Source of the DNA: CAYUJH01 sp964394585
GTDB lineage: Bacteria; Bacteroidota; Bacteroidia; Cytophagales; Flammeovirgaceae
Length of the DNA: 64,000 nucleotides
Direction of reading: 5' to 3'
Assembly (NCBI GenBank): GCA_964394585.1
Contig: CAYMYI010000005.1
Coordinates: 6,395 to 70,394 of the forward strand
Shown: in pieces, positions 8,266 through 18,474 of the stretch
Position numbering within the stretch: position 1 is the first letter of the stretch
How the letters are laid out: each line of letters starts with the position of its first letter
Notes under the pieces: generated by a model
Database searches by the model: none
What the model was told of the DNA's origin: nothing
The model's input: only the letters and a program-made list of their open reading frames with translations
Program-made: the position numbers and the translations under genes

Positions 8266-9360
8266 TTACTTTTTGATAAACGGAAGACTTACCACTTTAG
8301 CTCTCAATTGTTTATTACGAACTTGTAATAAAAGCTCTGTATCGGTGGATGCAAAAGCAGTCTGAACGTATCCCATACCAATACCTTTGCCCAATGTTGG
8401 CGACATCGTTCCCGATGTAATACTCCCTATTTTTTTGCCCTCCAACGAAAGAATTTCGTAGCCACTGCGGGGAATCCCTTTTTCTAGCATTTCTAAACCC
8501 ACGAGTTTTCTGCTAACGCCAGCTTCTTTTTGCTGTTGAAGAACTTCTGCTCCTACAAAGTTGGTATTGAGCTTAGTAATCCAGCCAAGTTTTGCTTCTA
8601 AAGGCGATGTGGTATCGTCGATATCGTTGCCATATAAGCAAAAGCCCATTTCTAACCGAAGCGTATCGCGAGCGGCTAAACCGGTAGGCAATATACCATA
8701 GGACTTGCCTGCCTCCATTATGGCTTCCCAAATAGCAGGAGCCGCTTCATTCGGAATGTATAGCTCTACGCCTCCTGAACCGGTGTAACCAGTAGCAGAG
8801 ATAATCACATCGTCAACACCTGCGAAGGTTCCCTTAGTGAACGTGTAAAAAGCCAACTCTTCTAGCTTTACGGAAGTAAGCGGTTGTAGAGCCGTCAGAG
8901 CTTTTGGACCTTGAACTGCAAGCAACGCTATTTCATCTGACCGATTCGTCATGTTTGCTTCAAATTGGTTGTGTTTCACAATCCAATTCCAATCCTTTTC
9001 TATGTTAGAGGCATTCACCACAAGCATATATTCTTGTGGAGAAATGCAGTATACGAGTAAATCGTCTACAATCCCTCCTTGGGCATTAGGCAAACAAGAA
9101 TATTGAGCTTTTCCAGGTGTTAATTTCTCTACATCGTTGGAGGTTACATATTGTATGAGCTGCTTTGCCTCTGTGCCCTCCACAAAAAATTCGCCCATAT
9201 GCGATACATCAAACATGCCTACATTTTCGCGAACATTATTATGTTCCTCTTTATCCGAAGTATAGCGAAGGGGCATTTCGTAGCCAGCAAAAGGAGTCAT
9301 TTTAGCGCCTAGCTCTACATGTGTTTTGTATAGAGCGGTTTGTTTTGTGTGTGCTGTCAT
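8266..9360 (-). CDS. gcvT: Aminomethyltransferase (glycine cleavage T protein)
   Basis: A 364-residue T protein of the glycine cleavage system. It takes the aminomethyl group from lipoylated H protein and makes 5,10-methylene-tetrahydrofolate plus ammonia. Typical segments are MTPFAGYEMPLRY near the N terminus, NVGMFDVSHMGEF, the folate-site region VVNASNIEKDW, SATGYTGSGGVELY, RDTLRLEMGFCLYGND and GSITSGTMSPTLGKGIGMGYV. Length and motif order are normal. The gcvH and gcvP genes are not in the window. A Lrp/AsnC regulator gene lies 62 bases upstream in the same direction, so it may share a transcript with gcvT. Very secure call. Confidence 0.96.
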   Translation of the reverse strand: MTAHTKQTALYKTHVELGAKMTPFAGYEMPLRYTSDKEEHNNVRENVGMFDVSHMGEFFVEGTEAKQLIQYVTSNDVEKLTPGKAQYSCLPNAQGGIVDDLLVYCISPQEYMLVVNASNIEKDWNWIVKHNQFEANMTNRSDEIALLAVQGPKALTALQPLTSVKLEELAFYTFTKGTFAGVDDVIISATGYTGSGGVELYIPNEAAPAIWEAIMEAGKSYGILPTGLAARDTLRLEMGFCLYGNDIDDTTSPLEAKLGWITKLNTNFVGAEVLQQQKEAGVSRKLVGLEMLEKGIPRSGYEILSLEGKKIGSITSGTMSPTLGKGIGMGYVQTAFASTDTELLLQVRNKQLRAKVVSLPFIKK

Positions 9361-9422
9361 GGTTTAAGCTATTTAAAATAGATTTTCAATACGATTCAGT
9401 TTGTACAATCTACAGAGCAATT

Positions 9423-9914
9423 CTATTTATCTTTCTCCAAGCGTAGCGGTCGGTTAATTTTCTCTTCTAATGAAATGAAGGTTTCCGTTCGCGTTACTCC
9501 TTCGATTTGCTGTACCTTATCATGCAAAATTTCGCGTAGATGTTTCGTGTCGCGGCAAGTCATCTTAGCAAAGATACTGTAGCTTCCTGTAGTGTAATGC
9601 AAGTTGAGAATTTCGGGAATTTCAGCTAATTGAGCGGAAACATCGTCGTAGAGGCTACTCTTTGCAAGGTAAATCCCTAAGAAAGCCGTGATGTCATACC
9701 CAAGCTGCTGAAAGTCGAGGTTTAGGGTCGCTCCTTTTACGATTCCCATATCTTCTAGTTTTTTCATTCGCACATGAACAGTTCCTCCTGATACAAAAAC
9801 GCGCTTGGCAACCTCAGTGTAGGGCGTTTTGGCATCTTTCAACAGTTCAGATAAAATCTTGAGGTCTATGCTATCAATTTCGGAAGTTTTCACAAGTTTG
9901 AAAATTAGTGGCAA
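9423..9914 (-). CDS. Lrp/AsnC family transcriptional regulator
   Basis: A 163-residue regulator. The N-terminal winged helix-turn-helix is IDSIDLKILSELLKDAKTP through VSGGTVHVRMKKLEDMGIV. The C-terminal RAM (alpha-beta ligand) domain has VSAQLAEIPEILNLHYTTG and REILHDKVQQIEGVTRTET. Such proteins bind amino acids and control amino-acid metabolism. Placement upstream of gcvT suggests glycine or one-carbon metabolism as a target, since Lrp acts on gcv genes in enteric bacteria, but that is inference. The region upstream holds a divergent candidate transcript. No other start codon is as good as the ATG at 9914. Confidence 0.9.
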   Translation of the reverse strand: MPLIFKLVKTSEIDSIDLKILSELLKDAKTPYTEVAKRVFVSGGTVHVRMKKLEDMGIVKGATLNLDFQQLGYDITAFLGIYLAKSSLYDDVSAQLAEIPEILNLHYTTGSYSIFAKMTCRDTKHLREILHDKVQQIEGVTRTETFISLEEKINRPLRLEKDK

Positions 9915-10036
9915 TAATGGATTCTGTTTTGCAATTTTATAAAAACTACAACTTTAAAATTGGAAAGAGTTTTTGAAAAACTGTCGATGCCTACTAATAT
10001 TGCATACTCGGTTGAGCGAATAATTCTGGAATTTAT

Positions 10037-10068
10037 TTGCGAATCATTATTTTTATTTTGTAATTTTG
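10037..10068 (+). promoter_or_regulatory. Consensus Bacteroidota promoter upstream of a candidate small transcript
   Basis: TTG at 10037-10039 and TAATTTTG at 10061-10068 (a perfect TAnnTTTG -7 box) are 21 bases apart on the plus strand. Predicted transcription start is near 10074. No annotated plus-strand gene follows before yidC's terminator region. Confidence 0.55.
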
Positions 10069-10073
10069 TTTTA

Positions 10074-10200
10074 GCATAGATGAAAATACGGTCATGGAGA
10101 GGGTTCGATTCCTTCCTATGTACAAGCATGTGTTTATTTTATGTGTTGTTTATTGGTTAAGGTTAAAAGGTATATGAAGTTTTCATATACTTTTTTTTTG
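10074..10200 (+). ncRNA. Candidate small RNA or micro-peptide transcript with a tRNA-like T-arm
   Basis: A compact plus-strand unit in the 352-base gap between the Lrp gene and yidC: promoter before 10068, terminator hairpin at 10170-10190 followed by nine T residues. Near its 5' end GCATAG (10074-10079) pairs with CTATGT (10116-10121), enclosing ATGA/TCAT (10080-10083/10092-10095) and a canonical T-arm: stem GAGGG/CCTTC around the seven-base loop TTCGATT (10099-10115). There is no anticodon arm and no CCA end. The same transcript also has an open frame of 26 codons (10080-10160) starting with ATG, basic at its N terminus and hydrophobic at its C terminus. Either reading is possible. No known RNA family was recognised. 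Confidence 0.4.
10170..10199 (+). terminator. Strong plus-strand terminator of the small transcript
   Basis: GTATATGAA (10170-10178) and TTCATATAC (10182-10190) form a perfect nine-pair stem with a three-base loop, followed by nine T residues. The minus strand has only a short T run after the hairpin, so the direction is plus. Confidence 0.8.
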
Positions 10201-10208
10201 TCTTTAAA

Positions 10209-10246
10209 GAAAAAAAGCACTGAGTTTAAACTTCAGTGCTTTTTTA
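10209..10246. terminator. Bidirectional terminator after yidC
   Basis: AGCACTGA (10216-10223) pairs with TCAGTGCT (10233-10240), flanked by an A run before and a T run after. It can stop yidC transcription on the minus strand and act as a backstop on the plus strand. Confidence 0.8.
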
Positions 10247-10266
10247 GCAAAACGAATGCTGTCGTT

Positions 10267-12333
10267 TTACACTTTAGCGGTAGCCTTCAGTATATTCAGC
10301 TTTAAGTCTTTTTCTTCTACATTTTTTAGCTGAAAACGCTGTCGCTTCACTTTGCCCGCCCCTACAGTTACACTCTTATTGCCAAAGGGGATTTCGTACT
10401 CTACAAGTAGGCTTTGAGACGAATTGTTTTTAATCTGTACTTCCACTTGCGCTTTCCCATTGTTACTCAACATTTTAATATCACCTTCTACCTCGTTTTT
10501 ATAATCTTTGGGTTTTATAGCTGTTTTTGCAGTTTTTGCTTTGCCGTCTTGTGCTTGTTTCATTGCATCATCGAGCCGCTGCTGAAAGCGCGATTTCTTC
10601 TTATTTGCATTTTTCTTTTTATTCTGCATCAAAATGTTGCGAATCTTTTCTTCGTCTACAAAGCGACGAATGATTAGCTGTTGGAAGATGGTAATCAGGT
10701 TGGAAACAAAATAGTAATACGTTAACCCTGCGGAAAAAGAGTTAAGAAACACCATGAAAATTACAGGCGTAATGTACCCTATATTTTTCATAGGTCCTTG
10801 CATAGTAGCCGAGCTCATCTGATTATTGAAGTAGGTATATACTATGGTACTTCCTGCCATTAGGAGCGTAAACAGACTAACGTGCGAACCATACATAGGA
10901 ATGCTAAAAGGTAAATCTAAGATGGAGTCGTAAGAAGAAAGGTCGCTCGCCCACAGGAAGCTCTGCTGCCGTAACTGAATAGCATTTGGGAAAAAGTTGT
11001 ACATCGCTAAGAAAATAGGCATCTGCGCTAAAACAGGGATACAGCCACTAAGCGGGCTTACACCTACTTGCCGATACAGCTTCATTGTTTCTTGCTGTGC
11101 TGCCATTTGGTCGTCGCCATGTTTTTCGCGAATCTCGTCCATTTCGGGTTTTAACACTTTCATTTTAGCCATCGAAACGTAGGAGCGATAGGTCAGTGGG
11201 AATAGCATACTTTTTACGATGAATACCAGAATGAGGATAATGACACCGTAATTTGTGATGTATAATTCTAGAAACTCAAAAAGCGGAATAATTAGATAAA
11301 GGTTGATAGTAGAGAAAAAACTCCACCCTAGATATACGTTGCGTTCAAAAGCAGGGGCTACCGTTTTACAAACGTCGTAATCGTTAGGGCCAAAATAGAA
11401 GCGTACATTCGTTCCAGAGGTGCTTCCATTTTCAAGAGGGATTTGCAGCGTAGCTTCGAGGGTCTTCACAACCGTGGTATCGTTTTCGTCTACTTGTGAG
11501 GCAACTGTAACAGTTGAAAATGCACTATCCGTTAAAATAGCCGCATTAAAAAATTTCTGTTTCATAGATACCCACCGCACAGGCTGCTCTACTTGTATTT
11601 CTTCGTAATCCTGCGAGCTTTCCGAAGGGTAATCGAGTTCATCTTCCACAGTATAAAAGTTCACCGTACTACGCATACGGCTCTGGTTCAGATCTTTTTC
11701 GACCTTTTTCAGATTATTTTTCCAATAGAACTGAATACCACTTGCTGGCGAAGTTTGCAATGGCTCTGCCAATTCCACTTCATAATTAAGCACGAACCCT
11801 TTTGAAGGCAGTATATAGTTTTTTTGAATAAGAATAGCGCCAGTAGTATCGCGAGCTGTAAACGCAATGGTGCTATCCGTTTTAATAGCTGTATAGTATA
11901 GTTGGTTGAGGTCTATACGCTGATTGTTCACTACGGTCAGTTCTTGCATGTAGCTACTTTGCGCATCGAGTAAAACCAGCTCTTTCTTCGCATTTGTAAC
12001 GTAGTTTTTCAATTTCACGGCACTTACCTTACCACCTTGAGTATCAAAGGTAATTTCTACTTCGTCGTTTTCTAGGGTAAGCTTGCTTGCCTCTCCGCGC
12101 ATAGCTAGGGCGATGGCGCCGTATTTTTCTTGTAATACCGAGTCGGGTAGTTGTGCAATTAATTCGCTTGCTTTGGTCTGTTCTTCTTTCAAAGTCTCTG
12201 AAGCCGTAGCCTTTGGCGTCGCAGGTTCTTCAGGCGATTGCGCTAGCTCTTCGGGATCAGGGGCAAAAAACAGGAGATATACCATCAATAAGGCTGAAAT
12301 TAGGAATACTCCTGTAAGATTATTTTTATCCAT
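10267..12333 (-). CDS. yidC: Membrane protein insertase YidC
   Basis: About 688 residues. YidC inserts and folds inner-membrane proteins with or without SecYEG. The N terminus MDKNNLTGVFLISALL is the first transmembrane anchor. It is followed by a large periplasmic beta-sandwich domain, then the conserved 60KD_IMP core starting near YLGWSFFSTI, with the SYVSMAKMKVLKPEMDEIREKHG cytoplasmic hairpin region, QVGVSPLSGCIPVLAQMPIF and a Lys-rich segment after the last helix. A further C-terminal globular tail (EIPFGNKSVTVGAGKVKRQRF) is seen in this phylum. The start at 12333 is preferred to an in-frame codon eight residues upstream. It lies about 94 bases downstream of pyrG, probably in one operon. 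Confidence 0.95.
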   Translation of the reverse strand: MDKNNLTGVFLISALLMVYLLFFAPDPEELAQSPEEPATPKATASETLKEEQTKASELIAQLPDSVLQEKYGAIALAMRGEASKLTLENDEVEITFDTQGGKVSAVKLKNYVTNAKKELVLLDAQSSYMQELTVVNNQRIDLNQLYYTAIKTDSTIAFTARDTTGAILIQKNYILPSKGFVLNYEVELAEPLQTSPASGIQFYWKNNLKKVEKDLNQSRMRSTVNFYTVEDELDYPSESSQDYEEIQVEQPVRWVSMKQKFFNAAILTDSAFSTVTVASQVDENDTTVVKTLEATLQIPLENGSTSGTNVRFYFGPNDYDVCKTVAPAFERNVYLGWSFFSTINLYLIIPLFEFLELYITNYGVIILILVFIVKSMLFPLTYRSYVSMAKMKVLKPEMDEIREKHGDDQMAAQQETMKLYRQVGVSPLSGCIPVLAQMPIFLAMYNFFPNAIQLRQQSFLWASDLSSYDSILDLPFSIPMYGSHVSLFTLLMAGSTIVYTYFNNQMSSATMQGPMKNIGYITPVIFMVFLNSFSAGLTYYYFVSNLITIFQQLIIRRFVDEEKIRNILMQNKKKNANKKKSRFQQRLDDAMKQAQDGKAKTAKTAIKPKDYKNEVEGDIKMLSNNGKAQVEVQIKNNSSQSLLVEYEIPFGNKSVTVGAGKVKRQRFQLKNVEEKDLKLNILKATAKV

Positions 12334-12426
12334 AAGTATTGTATTTAAAGTTGCCAATAAGGCAACTTACCATGAATGATAGGCTTTTTAATGCTGATTT
12401 ATTCTCAATAGGATTACAAAAATACG

Positions 12427-14087
<1,661 letters not shown>

Positions 14088-14167
14088 TTAGATGATGACG
14101 TACAGACTGCCAACCACTATTGCCTAGCTGCCGCTTAAATGAACGAATTATGAATTTGTTTCTTAAA

Positions 14168-14194
14168 TTGAAAAAAATAGAATGTGTAATATTG
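14168..14194 (+). promoter_or_regulatory. Weak candidate promoter for the TerB-like gene
   Basis: TTG at 14168-14170 and TAATATTG at 14187-14194 (one mismatch to the -7 box) are 16 bases apart, slightly short. The start codon is at 14219. Confidence 0.3.
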
Positions 14195-14218
14195 CCTCAA
14201 ACTAAAACCACATGACCC

Positions 14219-14665
14219 ATGAAATCTGACGCTATACAACAACTTTTTGAAGATTACAGCCCTGTAAGTCCTACCAACTTAGACGCAGAGCAGTTTAGCA
14301 CATTACTTACATTTTTTCCAGCACTTTTAGTGATTGCCAGCGATGGCGTGGTAGACGACGACGAATGGGTATACGTAAGATACCTCGCCAAATTTATGGC
14401 AGAAAACGACCAAGACACGACCGGCAAACAACAAGAAGAATTACAAGAAAAATACTTTCAAGAGCTAAAGTATCTGCTAGATAGCCTCATGAATTGGGAA
14501 GATAAGTTTATTGAGGCACTTGCGGATTATTTAACGAATTTCCCCGAAATCAAAGAAGATATCGAAGAGATTTTACATATGTTCGCTGAGGCTTCGGATG
14601 GAGAATCGGAAGTCGAAGAAGAAACCATTGCTTCCCTTACAGACCGCTTAGGTCTAGAAAAATAG
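14219..14665 (+). CDS. Acidic helical protein, TerB-like
   Basis: A 148-residue, strongly acidic, all-helical protein without signal peptide. The segment FFPALLVIASDGVVDDDEWVY resembles the TerB/DjlA-N helical fold, in which an Asp-rich turn after a hydrophobic helix begins a repeat. A second acidic helix pair follows, and the C terminus is Glu-rich. TerB-like domains occur in stress proteins and as small cytosolic proteins of unknown job. It lies divergent to pyrG and upstream of thiL in the same direction with a 53-base gap, so cotranscription is possible. The fold call is tentative. Confidence 0.45.
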   Translation: MKSDAIQQLFEDYSPVSPTNLDAEQFSTLLTFFPALLVIASDGVVDDDEWVYVRYLAKFMAENDQDTTGKQQEELQEKYFQELKYLLDSLMNWEDKFIEALADYLTNFPEIKEDIEEILHMFAEASDGESEVEEETIASLTDRLGLEK

Positions 14666-14718
14666 CTAACGTTTTTAAACGTACTTGTTTAATTAAGCTT
14701 ACTCACACAACTCATACC

Positions 14719-15766
14719 ATGCCCACGGAAATAAGTTCTCTTGGAGAATTCGGACTCATTGAAAAACTAGCTCAACGAGTGCAGTTATACCAAAACAGTA
14801 CACGCAAAGGCATTGGAGACGATGCCGCCATCATACTCCCTACCCCCAACCAGCAAATGGTACTTTCTACCGATATGCTGCTCGAAGGTATTCATTTCGA
14901 CTTGGCNNNNNNNNNNGGCGTATTACCCTTTAAAACACCTAGGGTATAAAGCCGTAGTAGTGAACCTTTCGGATATTGCTGCCATGAATGCCATCCCCAC
15001 GCAAATTACAATTAGTGTTGCCTTGAGCAATCGGTTTAGTGTAGAGGCAATTGAAGAGTTATACGAAGGCGCTCGCATCGCCTGCGAGCAATACCATGTC
15101 GATTTAGTGGGTGGAGATACGACCGCTTCGCGAAGTGGCCTAGTGATTTCGGTAACGGCACTTGGGTTTGTCGCAGAAGAGCACATCACTCAAAGAAATA
15201 CAGCACAAAAAGGAGAAATCATCTGCGTTACCGGCGATTTAGGTGGTGCTTACACAGGGCTACAGATTTTAGAGCGCGAAAAACAAGTATACCTGGCAAA
15301 CCCTGAAATGCAACCTCAGCTAGAAGCAGAAGAATATGTGGTAATGCGGCAACTAAAACCCGAAGCTCGTACCGACATCGTCCATGAGTTACACGAGTAC
15401 GGCATCATTCCTACGGCAATGATTGATATTTCAGATGGATTAGCTTCAGACCTCATGCACCTTTGCCATCAGTCAGGTATAGGCGCCATGATTTACGAAG
15501 AAAAAATTCCTATAGAACGCATCACTTACGAAACGGCTTCCCAAAAGCTCAATTTATCCCCTATTACTTGTGCACTCAACGGTGGAGAAGATTACGAACT
15601 ACTGTTCACTATCAAACAAGAAGATCAAAACAAATTACTGAAACTCGCTGATGTGAGCATGATTGGGTACACACGCGAATCGTCACAAGGTATTAAGATG
15701 ACAACGCGCGCCCAGCAAGAAATTGAGCTACAAGCACAAGGTTGGCAGCATTTCAATAAGAAATAA
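14719..15766 (+). CDS. thiL: Thiamine-monophosphate kinase (interrupted by an assembly gap)
   Basis: Phosphorylates thiamine monophosphate to thiamine diphosphate using ATP. The protein shows the ThiL/PurM layout: SLGEFGLIEKLAQR, KGIGDDAAII with the metal-binding Asp pair, STDMLLEGIHFD, GYKAVVVNLSDIAAMNA, LVGGDTTASRSG, IDISDGLASDLMHLC and LNGGEDYELLFT. A ten-N gap at 14907-14916 breaks the frame. Overlapping the flanks by the shared GGC gives the expected HFDLAYYPLKHLGYK, so the break is an assembly artefact. The end nearly meets the converging GT61 gene, eight bases away. Very secure identification. Confidence 0.94.
14907..14916. other. Ten-N assembly gap inside thiL
   Basis: Both flanks carry GGC; merging that overlap restores the thiL frame and its conserved sequence. 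Confidence 0.95.
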
Positions 15767-15773
15767 CACACAG

Positions 15774-16883
15774 TTACTCTTCAAAAAAACGCTTTATTTT
15801 TATAGCAAAAAGATTAACATCAATACTAAAGCCTTGTTCGGGGTATACATTGGTATAAGGCAACTCACTTCCTAGGAGTACATCGTACGTATATCCTAAC
15901 GTATTTGCTAACCAATAATAATGGCACGAAATGCGGTTTGCAGGGTTCAGCTCTAAGATTTTTAGATGAGCGCTCCCTCGAAATGCCATGTTAGTCATGC
16001 CGGCACCATGAATACCAATCAGATGTGAAGCAGATTGCATTAACTCAATTTGCTCTTGTAACGACATCCCGTCGGTGTCTACGACCTCTACTTTATATTC
16101 CTTGAGGATGGGCTTAAGTTGATAAAGGTTTTCAAGGTAGCGTCCACTTTTAGCAGAGCGCATAATGAAGATTGCACGATTTTCTTTAGGAACGCTCGGA
16201 GGTAGCAAAGCTCGTTGCATTGCCGACCAGTAGGCTGCATCGTAGGGCATTGGTTTGGCAAAATATAAAGTCGAAACCTCTATGTATTCGCCGGGTTGCT
16301 GCACATACCATTTAAAATTCCCCATAGGCGTATGAGCGAGCATATGCTGAAAATAGGCTCGTCGATAAGTTCGCTCAGGCACAATCAAAGGAATTTCACT
16401 CAGATTTACCCAACGTTCCAATAACCATATTTTCGGTAAGACATCTGAAAAAAAATGGAAATAATTAGTTCCTAAGCATCCATCGAAAAGAATGGCTTCA
16501 GGTAATACAGCATTGGTTTTAGAAAACGCGTGTTTCCATAGCCGAGGCACCGATGGGTATAAGTTTTTAAATGCATGAGATTCGGGGAAAATAGTACGTT
16601 TATTATGTAAAACAATACCGTAATCGGGTTCTATCAAAACGGGAGAGTCGATGCGGACGACTACCTCGCGGTGCTTCCACTGCTGGTTATCGTGCCGATA
16701 GTGTTCGTTTATTTTGGGGTTATCAAAGGCAGGAATCAAATGAGCAAAGGGCTTTTCTTCTCTCCGATGAAGCGTGGTAAAACGAAACGATTGTTCACTT
16801 TTTTCCCAATATAGTGCATCGGCAATTCGCTTCAGTGTTGTTTTCATATCATTAGAATTGGGTAAAGATTCAAGAAAATGCAT
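15774..16883 (-). CDS. Glycosyltransferase family 61 protein
   Basis: A 369-residue protein with the GT61 (DUF563) arrangement: LFDGCLGTNYFHFFSDVLPK in the middle, the RSAKSGRYL segment, a central VEVVDTDGMSLQEQIELM, then HLIGIHGAGMTNMAF, the nucleotide-sugar site, and ILELNPANR. GT61 members add xylose, GlcNAc or other sugars; bacterial ones are mostly in polysaccharide or lipid glycan clusters. There is no signal peptide, so it is cytosolic. It is transcribed away from the deformylase-like gene, whose start is 70 bases off, so the two probably share a divergent promoter region. The two candidate starts (16883 or 12 codons later) cannot be told apart. Confidence 0.8.
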   Translation of the reverse strand: MHFLESLPNSNDMKTTLKRIADALYWEKSEQSFRFTTLHRREEKPFAHLIPAFDNPKINEHYRHDNQQWKHREVVVRIDSPVLIEPDYGIVLHNKRTIFPESHAFKNLYPSVPRLWKHAFSKTNAVLPEAILFDGCLGTNYFHFFSDVLPKIWLLERWVNLSEIPLIVPERTYRRAYFQHMLAHTPMGNFKWYVQQPGEYIEVSTLYFAKPMPYDAAYWSAMQRALLPPSVPKENRAIFIMRSAKSGRYLENLYQLKPILKEYKVEVVDTDGMSLQEQIELMQSASHLIGIHGAGMTNMAFRGSAHLKILELNPANRISCHYYWLANTLGYTYDVLLGSELPYTNVYPEQGFSIDVNLFAIKIKRFFEE

Positions 16884-16953
16884 GACTGCAAAGCCTAATG
16901 CAGCATTTCTCCTATTTTTGCTGCGTGTTTAATAACTATAGTATATTTTTCTG

Positions 16954-17532
16954 ATGAAACTACCTATCTATGCCTACAAGCATGAAAGCTACACGCAACC
17001 TCTGCAGTACATCACAGCCCTGAACGAAGAAATTAGCCACCTCATTCGCAATATGAAAGAAACAATGTGGCTTTTGAAAAGCGAAGCAATGCATGCACGC
17101 CATGTAGGCAACCCACTCGCTTTATTTATTATAGAGATTCCCCAAGAAGGCAAAGTGGTATTTTTCAATGGAAAAATAATGAAAACGGATGGAGGCATCG
17201 CTACATTTATGGAGAGCGATATCAGTATTCCTAATGTGCAAATTAGCGTAGATCGCCAAAGTAATGTGCTTGCCTCGTACCAAAACGAAAACCTGGAAAC
17301 GATTGAGCGAGAATTTACCGGTAAAGTCGCTCGCCATTATCTTCAAATGGTAGACTTGCATACCAGCAAGTTTATGGTAGATCGTATCAATAAGTTTCGC
17401 CAAAAATCATTAAGCAAACACCTTAATTTAGTGCGTTTTGGCAAACAAACTACCGATTACCCACTCATTACTTCTACACCCAAACCCAAAAAAACATCGC
17501 ACTCCTCAAATACCAACTCCCCCAAAACGTAA
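16954..17532 (+). CDS. Peptide deformylase homologue lacking all catalytic residues
   Basis: A 192-residue protein that lines up along its length with peptide deformylase. MKLPIYAY matches the family's start, NMKETM (33-38) matches the helix before motif I, ESDISIPNV (87-95) matches EGCLSIPxV, and EREFTGKVARHYLQ with DRINKF matches the region around HExDH. Every key residue is changed: the motif I Gln becomes His50, the metal-binding Cys becomes Asp89, the HEYDH stretch reads QMVDL (131-135), so both His ligands and the Glu are lost. A Ser/Pro/Lys-rich tail of about 30 residues follows. The frame is intact, so it looks like a retained non-enzyme. It starts a plus-strand run with an LpxH-like enzyme, a glycosyltransferase and a GH1 enzyme. 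Its role is unknown. Confidence 0.7.
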   Translation: MKLPIYAYKHESYTQPLQYITALNEEISHLIRNMKETMWLLKSEAMHARHVGNPLALFIIEIPQEGKVVFFNGKIMKTDGGIATFMESDISIPNVQISVDRQSNVLASYQNENLETIEREFTGKVARHYLQMVDLHTSKFMVDRINKFRQKSLSKHLNLVRFGKQTTDYPLITSTPKPKKTSHSSNTNSPKT

Positions 17533-17628
17533 CCTTTGCATAATACATCGGAATCAAAATTCAACAGAAATTCAACCTTGCCTAATGTGGCATTGAAAGC
17601 AATTGCCGTTAATTGCTGTATTAACCAC

Positions 17629-18474
17629 ATGAAAACAACCATGCAAAATGAAGTACCCCCCCGTTCGCCCGAAGTAGTTGTAATTTCTGATATCCACCTA
17701 GGCACATTTGCATGCCAAGCCAAAGCAGTTTTACAATACCTTAAGTCGGTTCGCCCCAAAACACTCGTGCTCAATGGCGATATTGTAGATACCTGGCAGT
17801 TTAGCAAAACCTTTTGGCCGAAATCGCATATGCAGGTCATCCGGCAAATTTTAAAAATGGCTTCAGAAGGTACAGAGGTTTATTACGTTACCGGCAACCA
17901 CGATGAAATGATGCGAAAATTCGTTGGGATGCGATTAGGAAACTTTCAGGTTGTGAATAAAGTAATCTTAACCCTCGATGGAAAGAAAGCCTGGATTTTC
18001 CATGGTGATGTATTCGACGTTACCATGAAGCATGGAAAATGGTTAGCCCGCATGGGAGCAAACGGATACGCTTGTTTATTACAAATCAATCAATTCTTTA
18101 ATTTAATTTCTAAAAAATTAGGATACGGGCCTTTTTCGTTAGCGCGCCGCATTAAAACCGCCGTTAAAGCTAAGCACGGGTTTGAGCAAACAGCTGCCGA
18201 CCTAGCCATAGAGAAAGGATACGATTACGTAATTTGTGGGCATATCCACCGCCCCGAAATCAAAACAATTACCAATAAGCAAGGAAGTGTGCTTTATCTC
18301 AATTCTGGAGATTGGATTGAACGCCTTACAGCATTGGAATATCAAAACGGTGAATGGACGCTCTATCAGCACGAACCTGCACAAGTGCCTGCTGTAGTTT
18401 CTTCAGATCTAGAAGAGATTGCTTCCAACAAACAATTATTCCAAAAGATGTTGCTCGAATTTGATCTTGCATGA
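17629..18474 (+). CDS. LpxH-like calcineurin-type metallophosphoesterase
   Basis: About 282 residues with the full metallophosphoesterase motif set: SDIHLG, LNGDIVDTW, TGNHDE, IFHGDVFD and CGHIHRPE. Spacing and the large insert between HGD and GHIH resemble UDP-2,3-diacylglucosamine diphosphatase-type enzymes (LpxH family), which cleave the pyrophosphate of a lipid A precursor. Paralogues with other pyrophosphate substrates exist, so lipid A involvement is not certain. The open frame extends to 17536 through a TTG codon, but the ATG at 17629 is preferred since the protein then begins close to the first motif. The stop overlaps the next gene's ATG by four bases, which points to translational coupling. 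Confidence 0.75.
   Translation: MKTTMQNEVPPRSPEVVVISDIHLGTFACQAKAVLQYLKSVRPKTLVLNGDIVDTWQFSKTFWPKSHMQVIRQILKMASEGTEVYYVTGNHDEMMRKFVGMRLGNFQVVNKVILTLDGKKAWIFHGDVFDVTMKHGKWLARMGANGYACLLQINQFFNLISKKLGYGPFSLARRIKTAVKAKHGFEQTAADLAIEKGYDYVICGHIHRPEIKTITNKQGSVLYLNSGDWIERLTALEYQNGEWTLYQHEPAQVPAVVSSDLEEIASNKQLFQKMLLEFDLA

Noticed and set aside
10050..10122. A complete tRNA gene ending in the T-arm at 10099-10115
   Set aside because: The 5' acceptor half, D-arm and anticodon arm cannot be drawn at normal spacing, and no CCA follows.
9905..10129. A 74-codon minus-strand frame upstream of the Lrp gene
   Set aside because: It overlaps the candidate plus-strand transcript, has no ribosome-site or family signal, and its composition follows the A/T-rich intergenic sequence.
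17536..17628. A longer start for the LpxH-like gene at the TTG 17536
   Set aside because: The extension is low in structure, Ser/Asn-rich and absent from the family layout; ATG 17629 is better.
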